Position numbers and translations under genes: made by a program. The notes beneath the pieces are model-generated. The model did not search any database. It was not told the origin of the DNA and saw only the letters and a list, made by a program, of their open reading frames with translations. A DNA stretch of 56,950 nt from Dyella acidiphila (GTDB lineage Bacteria; Pseudomonadota; Gammaproteobacteria; Xanthomonadales; Rhodanobacteraceae), in assembly GCF_014863405.1 (NCBI RefSeq), contig NZ_JACZZA010000018.1:1-56950 (forward strand), given 5' to 3'. The first letter of the stretch is position 1. Every line of letters starts with the position of its first letter. Below are positions 7,985 through 17,593 of the stretch, piece after piece.

Positions 7985-9540
7985 AAGCCGCCACACTGCG
8001 CACCTTCCAGACCGTGCATACCTGGACCGGTTTGCTCGCCGGCTTCGCGCTGTTCGTGGCGTTTTATGCCGGCGCGCTCACCGTCTTTCACGATGCGATC
8101 GCCGCCTGGCAAAACCCGCCCTGGCACAGCGCGCGCGATGCGGATATTCCGCTCAGCCAATTGATCGATCGGCTGGTGGCCGAGCATCCGCAGGCGAAAG
8201 ACGATTTCGGCATCGTGCTTCCGCCCGACCCCGCGCACGCCGCGTATGCCTATTGGGAGGATGCGCAGGGCACGCGTTTCGCCACCTATAGCGAAATGAG
8301 CAAGCCCCGCGACGAAGCCAATCGCGGCAGCCTGGCGGACTTTATCTACGCCCTACACGATTCGCTCGGCATTCCGGTCGCCGGGCTTTATCTGATGGGC
8401 ATCGTCAGCGTGCTGTACGGGTTGGCGCTGATTTCCGGCTTCCTGATCCATCTGCCGCATCTGCTCAGCGACCTGTTCGCCATGCGCGTAGGCCACAACC
8501 TCAAACGGCTGTGGCAAGACGCGCACAACGCCATCGGCGTGGTGAGCCTGCCGTTCCATATCATCTTCGCCGTCACCGGTTCGATTCTCTGCCTGTTCAC
8601 CATCACGCTGGCCGCGCTCAATACGCTGGCCTTCGACGGCAAGCTGTACGGCGCGTTTGCCCAGGCCGTCACCACCGCACCGACGCTGACGGCCAGCCAC
8701 ACGCCCGCCGCCATGCTGCCGCCGCAAGTGTTGATCGATCGCGCCAGGCAGGCTTCCGTGGCCGGCGGCGTCACCAGCTTCGAGCCCGATTATCTGCACT
8801 ACATGCGCTATGGCGACCGCACTGCGGTAGCCGAAGTGCGCGGTCTCTCGCAGCACACGCTCGGCACCTACGGCACGGTGGCGCTGTCGGCGGTGGATGG
8901 CACGGTGCTGTCCACGCATGTCGGCAGCCTGCACACCATCAACGGCATCACCAACTCGGCCATGTACGGCCTGCATTTCGGCACCTTCGGCGGCAACCTG
9001 GTGCGCTGGCTTTATTTCGTGTTGGGGCTGGCCGGTGCGTTTTTGTTTTATTCGGGCAATCTGTTGTGGATCGAATCGCGGCGCAAACGCCGCCATGCCG
9101 ATCAGCCCAAGCGCACGCGCGTGATGGCGCGCGCCACCATCGGCGTGTGCATCGGCAGCTGCCTGGGTATTTCCGGCGCGTTTGCCGCCACGATGATCGC
9201 GGCGCGGCTGGATCTTGATGTGGCGATAGCACAACAAGCCGCGTGCTACGGCCTGTTCTTCGCCGCCTGCCTGTATGCCTGCCTGCGGTCGATTCCGCGC
9301 GCCACGGTGGAATTGCTGGCCGCGACCAGCGCACTGACGCTCGCCGTGGCCGTGGCCGATCTGCTCGCCAACGCATCTTCACTGATGCATGCCAGTTCGC
9401 CGCAGGCGCTGGCTGTGCTCGGTGTCGATGCGATAGGCCTGCTGCTTGGCCTGGTGTTTGCGATGTTCGCGCGTGCCGCCGCACGCCGCGCGCGCCATGG
9501 CGATCCGCGCAGCGTCTGGGCGCTTGCTGCCGCCTCCTAG
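7981..9540 (+). CDS. PepSY-associated membrane protein (PiuB-like)
   Basis: A 519-residue inner-membrane protein. The N-terminal LRTFQTVHTWTGLLAGFALF is the typical first helix of PepSY-TM proteins. A periplasmic PepSY-like region follows, then further helices (around 150-180, 200-230, 350-375) and an extra C-terminal cluster of four helices. Histidines in helices (VHTW, DAHNAIG, LPFHIIF) resemble those of ferric-siderophore reductases such as FoxB, so release of iron by reduction at the inner membrane is likely. The longer frame open from 7687 is ignored because ATG 7981 overlaps the previous stop. Confidence 0.85.
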   Translation: MKAATLRTFQTVHTWTGLLAGFALFVAFYAGALTVFHDAIAAWQNPPWHSARDADIPLSQLIDRLVAEHPQAKDDFGIVLPPDPAHAAYAYWEDAQGTRFATYSEMSKPRDEANRGSLADFIYALHDSLGIPVAGLYLMGIVSVLYGLALISGFLIHLPHLLSDLFAMRVGHNLKRLWQDAHNAIGVVSLPFHIIFAVTGSILCLFTITLAALNTLAFDGKLYGAFAQAVTTAPTLTASHTPAAMLPPQVLIDRARQASVAGGVTSFEPDYLHYMRYGDRTAVAEVRGLSQHTLGTYGTVALSAVDGTVLSTHVGSLHTINGITNSAMYGLHFGTFGGNLVRWLYFVLGLAGAFLFYSGNLLWIESRRKRRHADQPKRTRVMARATIGVCIGSCLGISGAFAATMIAARLDLDVAIAQQAACYGLFFAACLYACLRSIPRATVELLAATSALTLAVAVADLLANASSLMHASSPQALAVLGVDAIGLLLGLVFAMFARAAARRARHGDPRSVWALAAAS

Positions 9541-9610
9541 TTTTTCTGTTTTGCCCTCTCTGATCGGCCAGCCATCGCCAGCCGGACAACCATTTCGCAA
9601 GGAGTTCCCC

Positions 9611-11779
9611 ATGTCCGTGGCCGCCCGCCGTCACGCTCTGCATCGCTTTGGCTCGCGCCGCCTGCTGGCCGCGCTGATTGTTTCCGCGCTGACCCTCGGC
9701 GCGGCGCATGCCGACGACAACGATCCGCAAAATGCCAAGGTGCTCGACCAGGTCAGCGTCACCGCCACCAGTCCGCTGGATGTCTACCACGCCACCGACG
9801 CGAACACCGGCGCGCTCGGCGCACGCAGCCTGCTCGATACGCCTTTCAGCATCGACGCAGTCACCGCGGACTTGATGCAGAACCGCCAGTCGATCGATAT
9901 CAACGAAGCCTTCGCCGCCGATGCCGGCGTCACGCCGCTGTCCAACGGCTACACCGGCGAATCGTCCGGCATTGCCGTGCGCGGCCTGCCGGTGGATCTG
10001 CTCAACGGCTACAAGATGGATGGCCTGTCGATTCCGAGCTGGGGCAGCGATCTGCCGCTGGAAGCCTTCAGCCAGATCGAATTGCTGAAAGGTCCCGGCG
10101 GCTTCATGTACGGCTTCGGCCAGCCCGGCGGCATTCTCAATTTCGTATCCAAGCAGCCCACGCTGAAGCCGTATGCGAGCTTTACCCTGGGCTACATGTC
10201 CGATGGCGTGTTGCGCGAAGCAGCCGACTTGGGTGGCACCTTCGGTGGCCAGGGCGGCTGGGGCTATCGCATCAATCTGGTGCATGAAGACGGCAACACC
10301 TTTGTCGACGATGGCCATATTCGCCGCAACGCCGCCTCGCTGGCGTTGACCAAGGACATCACGTCGAACCTGCATTGGCATTTCAACAGCATCTACCAGG
10401 ACCGCGATGTGCGCGGCACCTATTACGGCATCATCCTGGGCCAGGATTACGGCTATACCCTGCCCGAACCGGTACGCACGCCCACGCCGCTGCCGGGCGA
10501 CCAGCGCGTCAGCCAGCCGTATACCGGCTACCAGACCACCTACCGCGTCGCCAATACCGGCGTGGTTTGGGATATCTCGCCCGACTGGAGCTTCCACCTC
10601 GATTACAGCTACGCCAAGCAGACGCGCGAAAACGGCGACAGCGCGCTGATCCTGATGGATAACCAGGGCAGCTACACCGACGTCAATTACACCGGCTACT
10701 CGCGCTACAACTTCCAGCAGTGGCAAGGCATGTTCAACGGCACGGTGATGACCGGCGACATCAAGCACGAGCTGGTGTTCGGCGCGTCCTGGCAGGCGCT
10801 GGACGAACACTATCCGGAAGGCTTCAGCATCAGCCCGGTGCTGGGCAGCGGCAATCTGTTCGACGCGCCGATCTTCCCCAATCCGGACGTGCCGACCAAC
10901 CGCGCCAACTACCTGGCGGAAACCACCACGCAGCGCGCGCTGTTCGCCAGCGATACGGTGACGTTCTCGCCGCAGTGGTCGGCCCTGCTCGGCCTGCGCT
11001 ACATGGAATACATCGACACCGCATACAACCAGGGCAGCAGTACGCCGAGTGCGCGCTACAGCAAGAATCCGGTCACGCCCACCGCCGCGCTGATGTACAA
11101 GCCGATCGCGCCGGTCACCTTGTATGCCAGCTATGTGCAGTCGCTGGAGCAATCCAGCAGCGCGCCGGAAACCGCAGTCAACGCGTACCAGACCTTCGGC
11201 CCCACCACCAGCAAGCAATTTGAAATCGGCGCCAAAACCGAATTCGACAGCTGGAGCACCAACCTCGCCCTGTTCCAGGTGCAGCGCGGCCTGCAATACC
11301 TCACCAGCGACAACGTCTATGTGCAGAACGGCCAGACCCGCTACCAGGGCCTGGATTTCTCCGCGCAGACACGCCTGGGCCAGAACTGGACCCTGATGGG
11401 CGGCGTGATGTACCTCGACGCTACCAATCAGCGCGCCGCCGCCGATGTGAATGGCAAGCGCGCTTACGGCGCACCGCGCTTGCAGGGCAATGTCTACGTG
11501 GAATACGCCGTGCCGCAGGTGCCTGGCCTGTTCTTTACCGGCGGTGCGCGCTATGTGGGCAACGAGGCGATCGAGGCGAGCAATGCCAACTTCGTTGCGG
11601 CGTATCACACCTTCGACCTGGGCGCGCGCTACAGCACCACGCTGGGCAGCCATGCCATCACCTATCGCGTGGGCCTGGACAACCTCACCAACGAGAAATA
11701 CTGGCTCACCAGCTGGGGCTTCATTCTCAACCAGGGTACCCCGCGCACGGTGCGGGCCAGCGTGACCTTTACGCTGTAA
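9611..11779 (+). CDS. TonB-dependent siderophore receptor
   Basis: A 722-residue outer-membrane receptor. A signal peptide is likely cleaved after AAHA at residue 33, and a TonB-box-like DQVSVTA follows at about 46-52. The plug domain (residues ~70-200) contains GIAVRGLPVDLLNGYKMDGL and the LLKGPGGFMYGFGQPGGILN motif. The rest is a 22-strand barrel ending in RASVTFTL. The receptor imports a ferric siderophore using TonB energy. ATG 9611 has AAGGAG at 9599-9604. It is probably cotranscribed with the Fur-controlled genes upstream. The ligand is not predictable. Confidence 0.92.
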   Translation: MSVAARRHALHRFGSRRLLAALIVSALTLGAAHADDNDPQNAKVLDQVSVTATSPLDVYHATDANTGALGARSLLDTPFSIDAVTADLMQNRQSIDINEAFAADAGVTPLSNGYTGESSGIAVRGLPVDLLNGYKMDGLSIPSWGSDLPLEAFSQIELLKGPGGFMYGFGQPGGILNFVSKQPTLKPYASFTLGYMSDGVLREAADLGGTFGGQGGWGYRINLVHEDGNTFVDDGHIRRNAASLALTKDITSNLHWHFNSIYQDRDVRGTYYGIILGQDYGYTLPEPVRTPTPLPGDQRVSQPYTGYQTTYRVANTGVVWDISPDWSFHLDYSYAKQTRENGDSALILMDNQGSYTDVNYTGYSRYNFQQWQGMFNGTVMTGDIKHELVFGASWQALDEHYPEGFSISPVLGSGNLFDAPIFPNPDVPTNRANYLAETTTQRALFASDTVTFSPQWSALLGLRYMEYIDTAYNQGSSTPSARYSKNPVTPTAALMYKPIAPVTLYASYVQSLEQSSSAPETAVNAYQTFGPTTSKQFEIGAKTEFDSWSTNLALFQVQRGLQYLTSDNVYVQNGQTRYQGLDFSAQTRLGQNWTLMGGVMYLDATNQRAAADVNGKRAYGAPRLQGNVYVEYAVPQVPGLFFTGGARYVGNEAIEASNANFVAAYHTFDLGARYSTTLGSHAITYRVGLDNLTNEKYWLTSWGFILNQGTPRTVRASVTFTL

Positions 11780-11862
11780 GAGGCTGATTGCCCGCCGGTT
11801 TTCACGGCGCTTTGACAGCCGAAGTTCCACAAACGCGACAGCCGCAATTTCTTGCATACGAA

Positions 11863-11886
11863 AGGGTGCAGCACTAGCTGCACCCT
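11863..11886. repeat. Perfect hairpin between receptor and autotransporter genes
   Basis: AGGGTGCAGC (11863-11872), loop ACTA, GCTGCACCCT (11877-11886). There is no T-run, so it could be a Rho-dependent or processing structure after the receptor gene, or a regulator site ahead of the autotransporter. Confidence 0.6.
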
Positions 11887-11934
11887 AACCGGCCACCTGA
11901 TGGATATCAGGGCCACACTGCAGGGAGATACGCC

Positions 11935-14838
11935 ATGTCGCGTAAGCATCGTGCAAGATCTGCCCCCGCCCCGCGTTTGCTGCATGCCTACGCCGCACTG
12001 CCGGCGCTGTGGCTTTCCATGTTTCACCCGAGCGCGGTGTATGCCGCGTGCACCAACAACGCACCGGCCAGCGGCACCACGGTCACCTGCAGCGGCAGTG
12101 GCGTGGCCCCGGTCACCGCGCAAAGCGGCAGCAGCAATGTCACCGTCAACATCGCCAGCGATGTGAACTTCGCCAACACACGCGCCGTCAATCCGGTGTC
12201 CTTCAGCGTCGATCACAGCAGCCAGATCACCAACAGCGGCGCGCTCAGCCTTGGCGGCGGTGGCGGCAGTGGCACCAATCGCGGCGCCGCACTGCTCGGT
12301 ACCGGCAACAGCAACACGTTGATCAACGCCACCGGCGCCAGCATCACCACCACCGGCGCCTATAACGACGGCATGGCCGCCAACGGCACCGGCAATACGC
12401 TGGTCAACAACGGCAGCATCTCCACCGCCGGCCCAAACGCCTATGGCATGACGGCAGCATGGGGCCAAACCAATACCGGCCAAGCCAGCAACAACCTGAC
12501 CAATACCGGCGCCATCACCACCGCCGGCAGCAATGCGCGCGCCATGTCGATCCTCGGCCAGAGCGGCACCATCACCAACAGCGGCAGCTTGCTCACAACT
12601 GGTGCCAGCAGCACCACCGCGTATCTGCAAGGCAATAACGACAAGCTGGTGAACAGCGGCACCATCCAGGCGCAGGGCAGCAGCGCAGATGCCGTGTTTT
12701 CCAATACGGCTGGCTCGGGTTTCTCGGCCACCACCCAGAACCTTGCCGGCGGCAAGATCATCGCCCAGTCGGGTGCTGCCGTGCGCACGCTCAACGGCAC
12801 CAGCACGGTCACCAACGCCGGCCTGCTGCAAAGTAATAGCGGCGTGGCCGTGCAAATGGGCACCGGCCTCAACACGCTGATCCTGCAGACCGGCTCGCAA
12901 ATCATCGGCTCGGCCGATGGCGGCGGCGGCAGTGCGAGCACCGTGATCCTGCAAGGCACCGGCAGTGTCACCAATGCGTTTACGCGCTTTCAGACCTTGC
13001 AGGCGCAAGGCAGCGACTGGAGCTGGAGCGGCAGCGGCGCGTTCAATACCGCACAGATCCAGGGCACCTTCAATCTCACCGGCACGGTCAGCGGTGCCGG
13101 TGCTGCTACCGATACGCTCACCTTCAATGGCGCCACCGTCACCGGCGTGGCCGGCTTTACCGACTGGCCTACGGTTACGGTCAGCAACGGTACGCAACTG
13201 ACCATGGATGGCACCCTCGCGGTCGGCAATGCCAGCGGCGGAACCGGCACGGTCAATATCGATGCCAGCAGCACCCTGCTCGCCGGCAACGGCGCGAACG
13301 GCGGCATCGGTCCGCATACCAGCGGCCAACTGGTCAATGTCAGCAATGCCGGCACCATCGATCTCACCAACGGCGGCGCGACCGCCGCCAACACCTTCAC
13401 CATCACCGGCAACTACACCGGCAATAACGCCAAGCTGCTGCTCAATACCGTGCTCGGCACCGATACCTCGCCTTCCGACAAATTGGTGATCAGCGGCGGC
13501 ACCGGCAGCGGCAACACCGCCATCCATGTCAACAATGCCGGCGGCCTCGGCGGCCTTACCACCACCAACGGCATCATGCTGGTCGAAGCAGCCAACGGCG
13601 CGAGCATTGCATCCAGCGCTTTCAGCTTGAACGGCGGTTCGATCCAGGCCGGCGCCTATACGTATTACCTGTTCGAAGGCGGCGTGACACCAGGCACCTC
13701 AAACAACTGGTATCTGCGCTCCAGCCTGCCGCCGGAGAGCAGCACCAGCGGCACGCCGTCACCCACACCGACGCCAACGCCAACACCCACACCAACCCCT
13801 TCGCCCACCGCGCCCATCGCCGCGGAAGGCACGCCACCGCTGCCCACACCACCACCTGCCGGCGATCCGCCGAGTGTGTTCTATCGCCCGGAAGTGGCGC
13901 TCGATTCCGCCATTCCCTCGGTGGCCATGCAAATGGGTTTACTGCAATTGGGTACCTTCGACCAGCGCCAGGGCGGCCAGCTGCTGGTCAATGGCGATGG
14001 CTGGGCGCCGGCCGGATGGGTGCGCGTGCTGGGCTCGCACAACGATCAGCAACAAAGCGGCGGCGCCACGCCACGCTTCGACGGCGATATGGAAGGTGCG
14101 CAGGCCGGCCACGATGTGTTTGCGTTCGAAGGCGCCAGCGGCTGGCGCGAACATATCGGCCTGCTGATCGGCTACACCCACGCCAACGGCGCCGTCGACG
14201 GCAATGTAGGCGGCTTCGACAATCTGCGCGCAGGCGACCTGCACAGCCATGGCGACAGCGTCGGCGCGTACTGGACGCACATCACCGCCTCCGATGCGTA
14301 CGTGGACGCGGTGCTGATGGGCACCTGGTTCAACACCCGCGCCAACTCCATCCAGGGCTTCCAGAACAGCACGCGCGGACGCTCAGTAAGCGCCTCGCTG
14401 GAAACCGGCAAGCCGATCAAGCTCGGTGCGCAACTGGTACTGGAACCGCAGGCGCAGGTGATCATGCAGCACATCACCACCGATGGCTTCCAGGATCCGG
14501 TATCCAGCGTGGCCTTCAACGCCACCAACACCGTTACCGGCCGCGTCGGCGCGCGCCTGCTCGGCGATTTTGCCCAGGATGTGCAGCACTGGCAGCCGTA
14601 TCTGAAGCTCAACCTGTGGCGCAATTTCCATCGCGACTACAACACCGTGTTCGCCGGCACCGATGCCATTCCCACCAATTTCGCCGGCACCTCGCTGGAA
14701 TTCGGCGGTGGCATCAGCGCCACGCTGAGCGAGCATGTGAGCTTCTATAGCGAAGCCAGCTATCTGCACAATATCGACAGCCTGCACCGGCGCGGCGCCA
14801 TGGCCGATCTTGGCCTGCGCATCCGCTGGGGCCGATAG
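11935..14838 (+). CDS. Autotransporter (type Va secretion) with repeat-rich passenger
   Basis: A 967-residue protein. A long signal peptide ends near AVYA (about residue 37). The passenger (~40-600) is rich in Gly, Asn, Thr and Ser, with repeated T-N-x-G-x-I turns typical of a beta-helix. A Pro-Thr linker lies at about 604-622, and the C-terminal autotransporter barrel runs from about 690 to 967, ending in LGLRIRWGR. The passenger has no recognised catalytic motif and probably serves adhesion or surface display. The ribosome binding site is AGGGAGA at 11922-11928. Passenger DNA is unusually repetitive. Confidence 0.9.
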   Translation: MSRKHRARSAPAPRLLHAYAALPALWLSMFHPSAVYAACTNNAPASGTTVTCSGSGVAPVTAQSGSSNVTVNIASDVNFANTRAVNPVSFSVDHSSQITNSGALSLGGGGGSGTNRGAALLGTGNSNTLINATGASITTTGAYNDGMAANGTGNTLVNNGSISTAGPNAYGMTAAWGQTNTGQASNNLTNTGAITTAGSNARAMSILGQSGTITNSGSLLTTGASSTTAYLQGNNDKLVNSGTIQAQGSSADAVFSNTAGSGFSATTQNLAGGKIIAQSGAAVRTLNGTSTVTNAGLLQSNSGVAVQMGTGLNTLILQTGSQIIGSADGGGGSASTVILQGTGSVTNAFTRFQTLQAQGSDWSWSGSGAFNTAQIQGTFNLTGTVSGAGAATDTLTFNGATVTGVAGFTDWPTVTVSNGTQLTMDGTLAVGNASGGTGTVNIDASSTLLAGNGANGGIGPHTSGQLVNVSNAGTIDLTNGGATAANTFTITGNYTGNNAKLLLNTVLGTDTSPSDKLVISGGTGSGNTAIHVNNAGGLGGLTTTNGIMLVEAANGASIASSAFSLNGGSIQAGAYTYYLFEGGVTPGTSNNWYLRSSLPPESSTSGTPSPTPTPTPTPTPTPSPTAPIAAEGTPPLPTPPPAGDPPSVFYRPEVALDSAIPSVAMQMGLLQLGTFDQRQGGQLLVNGDGWAPAGWVRVLGSHNDQQQSGGATPRFDGDMEGAQAGHDVFAFEGASGWREHIGLLIGYTHANGAVDGNVGGFDNLRAGDLHSHGDSVGAYWTHITASDAYVDAVLMGTWFNTRANSIQGFQNSTRGRSVSASLETGKPIKLGAQLVLEPQAQVIMQHITTDGFQDPVSSVAFNATNTVTGRVGARLLGDFAQDVQHWQPYLKLNLWRNFHRDYNTVFAGTDAIPTNFAGTSLEFGGGISATLSEHVSFYSEASYLHNIDSLHRRGAMADLGLRIRWGR

Positions 14839-14907
14839 GGCGGCCCCTAAGGGAGCGATAAGTAAGCCGGGGCAAGCTTGGCGCACTTCCCAGACCGAGC
14901 TTGCCCC

Positions 14908-15942
14908 ATGCGTCGATCCCCGTTGTTCACCGTCCTGCTTGCCGCACTGGCCGGCATCAGCACCGCACCCTCCATCGCCGCCGATGCCGCGCCCGCGCCT
15001 TACCAGGTCATCCACCGGCTGAAACTCGGCGGCAGCGGCGGCTGGGATTACCTCAACTTCGACGCCCAGCGCCGGCATCTGTTCGTCAGCCGCGGCGACC
15101 ATGTGCTGGTGGTCGATGTGGATGCCGACAAGCAGATCGGCAGCATCGCCAATACCAGCGGCGTGCACGGCATCGCCCTTGCGCAGGATCTGCACCGCGG
15201 TTTCACCAGCAACGGCAAGGCCGATTCGGTGACGGTGTTCGACCTGGATACGCTCAAGACCGTGGCCACCGTCACCGGCACCGGTCAGAAGCCGGACGCC
15301 ATTCTTTATGACGATGCCTCGCACCATGTGTTCACCTTCAACGGCAAGAGCGGCAACGCCAGCGTGATCGATCCGGCCAGCAACCGCGTGATCGCCACCA
15401 TCGCCCTGCCCGGCAAGCCTGAGTTTGCCGCCACCGACAACGCCGGGCATGTCTACGCCAACATCGAAGACAAAGCCGAACTGGTGGCGATCGACAGCCG
15501 CAGCAACAAAGTGCTCAACACCTGGTCGCTGGCACCGTGCGAATCACCGAGCGGGTTGGCGATGGATGTGGCGCACCGGCGGCTGTTCTCGGTGTGCGAC
15601 AACCAGACCATGACCGTGTTGAATGCCGATAACGGCCAGCGGGTTGCCAGCGTGGCGATTGGCGACGGTCCGGATGCGGTCAGCTTCGATCCGGGCGAAG
15701 GCATGATTTACAGCTCCAACGGCGAGAGCGGCACGCTGACGGTGATTCACGAAGACGATGCGGATCATTACCGCGTGGTGGCCAATGTGCCGACGCAGGC
15801 CAGTGCGCGGACGCAGGCGCTGGATCCGCTCAAGCATCGGGTTTATTTGTCGGCGGTGCAGCTTGGGACGGGGAAGGATGCGCGTGGCAGGCCGGTGGCG
15901 GTGGCGGATAGCTTTAGTGTTTTGACGGTGGGTAAGCATTGA
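14908..15942 (+). CDS. Secreted YncE-like beta-propeller protein
   Basis: A 344-residue protein. ATG 14908 begins a signal peptide (MRRSPLFTVLLAALAGIST, cleavage near SIAA). Repeated propeller blades follow with the YVTN-like pattern, for example NGKADSVTVFDLDTLKTVAT and NGKSGNASVIDPASNRVIAT. Such seven-bladed periplasmic proteins bind DNA, proteins or metal cofactors, and some family members are iron-regulated. An upstream in-frame ATG at 14878 would put ten polar residues before the signal peptide and is rejected. Confidence 0.85.
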   Translation: MRRSPLFTVLLAALAGISTAPSIAADAAPAPYQVIHRLKLGGSGGWDYLNFDAQRRHLFVSRGDHVLVVDVDADKQIGSIANTSGVHGIALAQDLHRGFTSNGKADSVTVFDLDTLKTVATVTGTGQKPDAILYDDASHHVFTFNGKSGNASVIDPASNRVIATIALPGKPEFAATDNAGHVYANIEDKAELVAIDSRSNKVLNTWSLAPCESPSGLAMDVAHRRLFSVCDNQTMTVLNADNGQRVASVAIGDGPDAVSFDPGEGMIYSSNGESGTLTVIHEDDADHYRVVANVPTQASARTQALDPLKHRVYLSAVQLGTGKDARGRPVAVADSFSVLTVGKH

Positions 15943-15966
15943 GCCTGGCGGGCTGGGGGGAGATTT

Positions 15967-15992
15967 GTTGGGTTACGCTGCGCTAACCCAAC
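15967..15992. repeat. Interspersed palindrome, copy A
   Basis: GTTGGGTTA, an 8-base centre, and TAACCCAAC form a perfect 9-bp stem. A related copy lies at 22831-22856 in the opposite orientation. Both sit directly after an operon's last gene, like REP elements. Confidence 0.7.
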
Positions 15993-16065
15993 CTACCTAT
16001 CCCCGTAGAGTTGGTTTGGGGGGCGAGTAAACACGCCATGCGAAGCTCTGCTCCCTCTTCCCTCC

Positions 16066-16184
16066 GGGGAGAGGGTTGGGGTGAGGGGTCACGGCTTGCC
16101 CCAACATACATACGTGCGTGAAGTGCTCTACGCCAATCTTCCAAACACCGCGCGAGGTTGCCCCCTCACCCCAGCCCTCTCCCC
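16066..16184. repeat. Pair of inverted G-rich intergenic repeats
   Basis: 16066-16088 reads GGGGAGAGGGTTGGGGTGAG then GGG, and 16162-16184 is its reverse complement with one mismatch, 73 bases away. The right copy overlaps the last codons of the histidine kinase gene. Similar G-rich/C-rich blocks recur at 22884-23545 and 28590-28760. Confidence 0.75.
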
Positions 16185-17593
16185 GCGGGGGAGAGGGGGT
16201 GCGCTTGAGGAATAACCACTTTCACCCGCAACCCACGCCCTGAGGGCGTATCCAGCAATTCAATATTCGCCCCATGCAATTGCGCGGCGCGCTGCACGAT
16301 GGAAAGCCCCAGCCCATAGCCATCACCGCTACTGCTCGCCTCGCGATGAAAGCGCGCAAACACACTGCTGCGCCGCTCGGCCGGAATACCAGGCCCATTG
16401 TCGATCACCTCGATCACCGCATCGCCGCCATAGCGCTCCATCGACAGCTGCACCTGCCCATGCTGCTGCGGCACGTGGTGCATCGCGTTTTCAATCAGAT
16501 TGCGCAGCAACGCCGCCAGCGCCGCTTCGTAGCCCTGCACTACCAAGCGCTCTTCGTGCTCCAGAAACGCAAAATCCACCCCGCTCTCCCCAAGCAGCGG
16601 CGCCAGCTCATCGATCACATTCATCGCCACCACCACCAGATCGACTTCGCTGCGCTGCCCCTCTGCCGCACGCGCTTCGATCCGCGCCAGCGCCAGCAAT
16701 TGCTCGATGCGCCGCGCCAAACGCGCAAGTCCGGACTGCGCATTGACCAGGGTGTGCTTGGTGCCGGGCTGGATCTCGCCGGCCATGGCGGTATCCAGAT
16801 GGATCATGGTTGAGGCCAGTGGCGTGCGCAGTTCATGCGCTACGTCGGCGCTGAAACGGCGCTCGCGTTCCAGCGCATCCTCCAGCCGTTCCAGCTGCGC
16901 ATTCAATGCATCCACCACCGGCTGCAATTCCTGCGGCGCGCGTTCCAGCTGAATCGGCTGGCGACTGCCTGGCGCGCGCGAGGCCAGCGCCTGGGTCAAA
17001 CGCTCCAGCGGACGCAAGCCGCGCGCTACCGCCCAGCCGGCCAGCAAGGCCAGTAATGGCAGGCCGATCAACTGCGTCAAACCCAGATCCACCGACAAGG
17101 CGTGCGTGATATCGCGACGGCTGTCGTCACGCTCGCCCATGCGGATGACTACGTCGTTGACCTCATCGACCAAGGTAAACACACGCCAGCCATAACTTTC
17201 GTAGTGATAATCCTCGAAGCCGGAAATCAGCGTATGCGGCAACGGCAGTTGCGCCAGGTTGGCGGTGGTGAGCTGCATGCGGCCATGCCGGTCCAGCACC
17301 TGATAACCCACTTCCGACTCATGCGTGCGGCCGTGCATCAGCTGCTCTTCCGCCTTGAGGCTGAGAATGGGCACCACCAGCGGCCCCTGCTCCGGCCGGC
17401 GGATCGCCGCGGCACCGCCGTTCTGGATCAGCACATCCAGCGTGCGCGCCGACTGCGCCAGGCGCCCGTCCAGCAATTCGCGCGTTTCGGTCAGCGTGCG
17501 CTGATAGCTATACAAGCCCAGCGGCAGCAGCACCGCCACCAGCACAGCCAGAATCATCCAGCGCAGACGCCCGCGCAAACTCAGTGGATTCAC
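16166..17593 (-). CDS. Sensor histidine kinase (QseC/PmrB-like)
   Basis: A 475-residue membrane kinase. TM1 is at about 12-30, the periplasmic sensor at 31-170, TM2 at 171-191, HAMP at 192-245, the H-box FSADVAHELRTPLAS with phospho-acceptor His253, the N-box NLIENAMHHV near 365-374, the G1 box DNGPGIP at 398-404 and G2 GYGLGLSIV. The GTG start overlaps the response regulator stop (17590-17593), so the two form a coupled pair. The last ~11 residues (HPLSPAGRGLG) are encoded by an intergenic repeat, so the native C-terminus was probably replaced. The signal is unknown. Confidence 0.92.
   Translation of the reverse strand: MNPLSLRGRLRWMILAVLVAVLLPLGLYSYQRTLTETRELLDGRLAQSARTLDVLIQNGGAAAIRRPEQGPLVVPILSLKAEEQLMHGRTHESEVGYQVLDRHGRMQLTTANLAQLPLPHTLISGFEDYHYESYGWRVFTLVDEVNDVVIRMGERDDSRRDITHALSVDLGLTQLIGLPLLALLAGWAVARGLRPLERLTQALASRAPGSRQPIQLERAPQELQPVVDALNAQLERLEDALERERRFSADVAHELRTPLASTMIHLDTAMAGEIQPGTKHTLVNAQSGLARLARRIEQLLALARIEARAAEGQRSEVDLVVVAMNVIDELAPLLGESGVDFAFLEHEERLVVQGYEAALAALLRNLIENAMHHVPQQHGQVQLSMERYGGDAVIEVIDNGPGIPAERRSSVFARFHREASSSGDGYGLGLSIVQRAAQLHGANIELLDTPSGRGLRVKVVIPQAHPLSPAGRGLG

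Noticed and set aside
8948-11857. 969-codon open frame on the minus strand
   Set aside because: It is antisense to the PepSY and TonB receptor genes, which have clear motifs and starts. Its composition (His/Arg/Gly/Gln-rich, no domains) is typical of a high-GC shadow frame.
11662-13527. 621-codon open frame on the minus strand
   Set aside because: It is antisense to the autotransporter passenger. The repetitive GC-rich coding DNA removes stop codons from the other strand.
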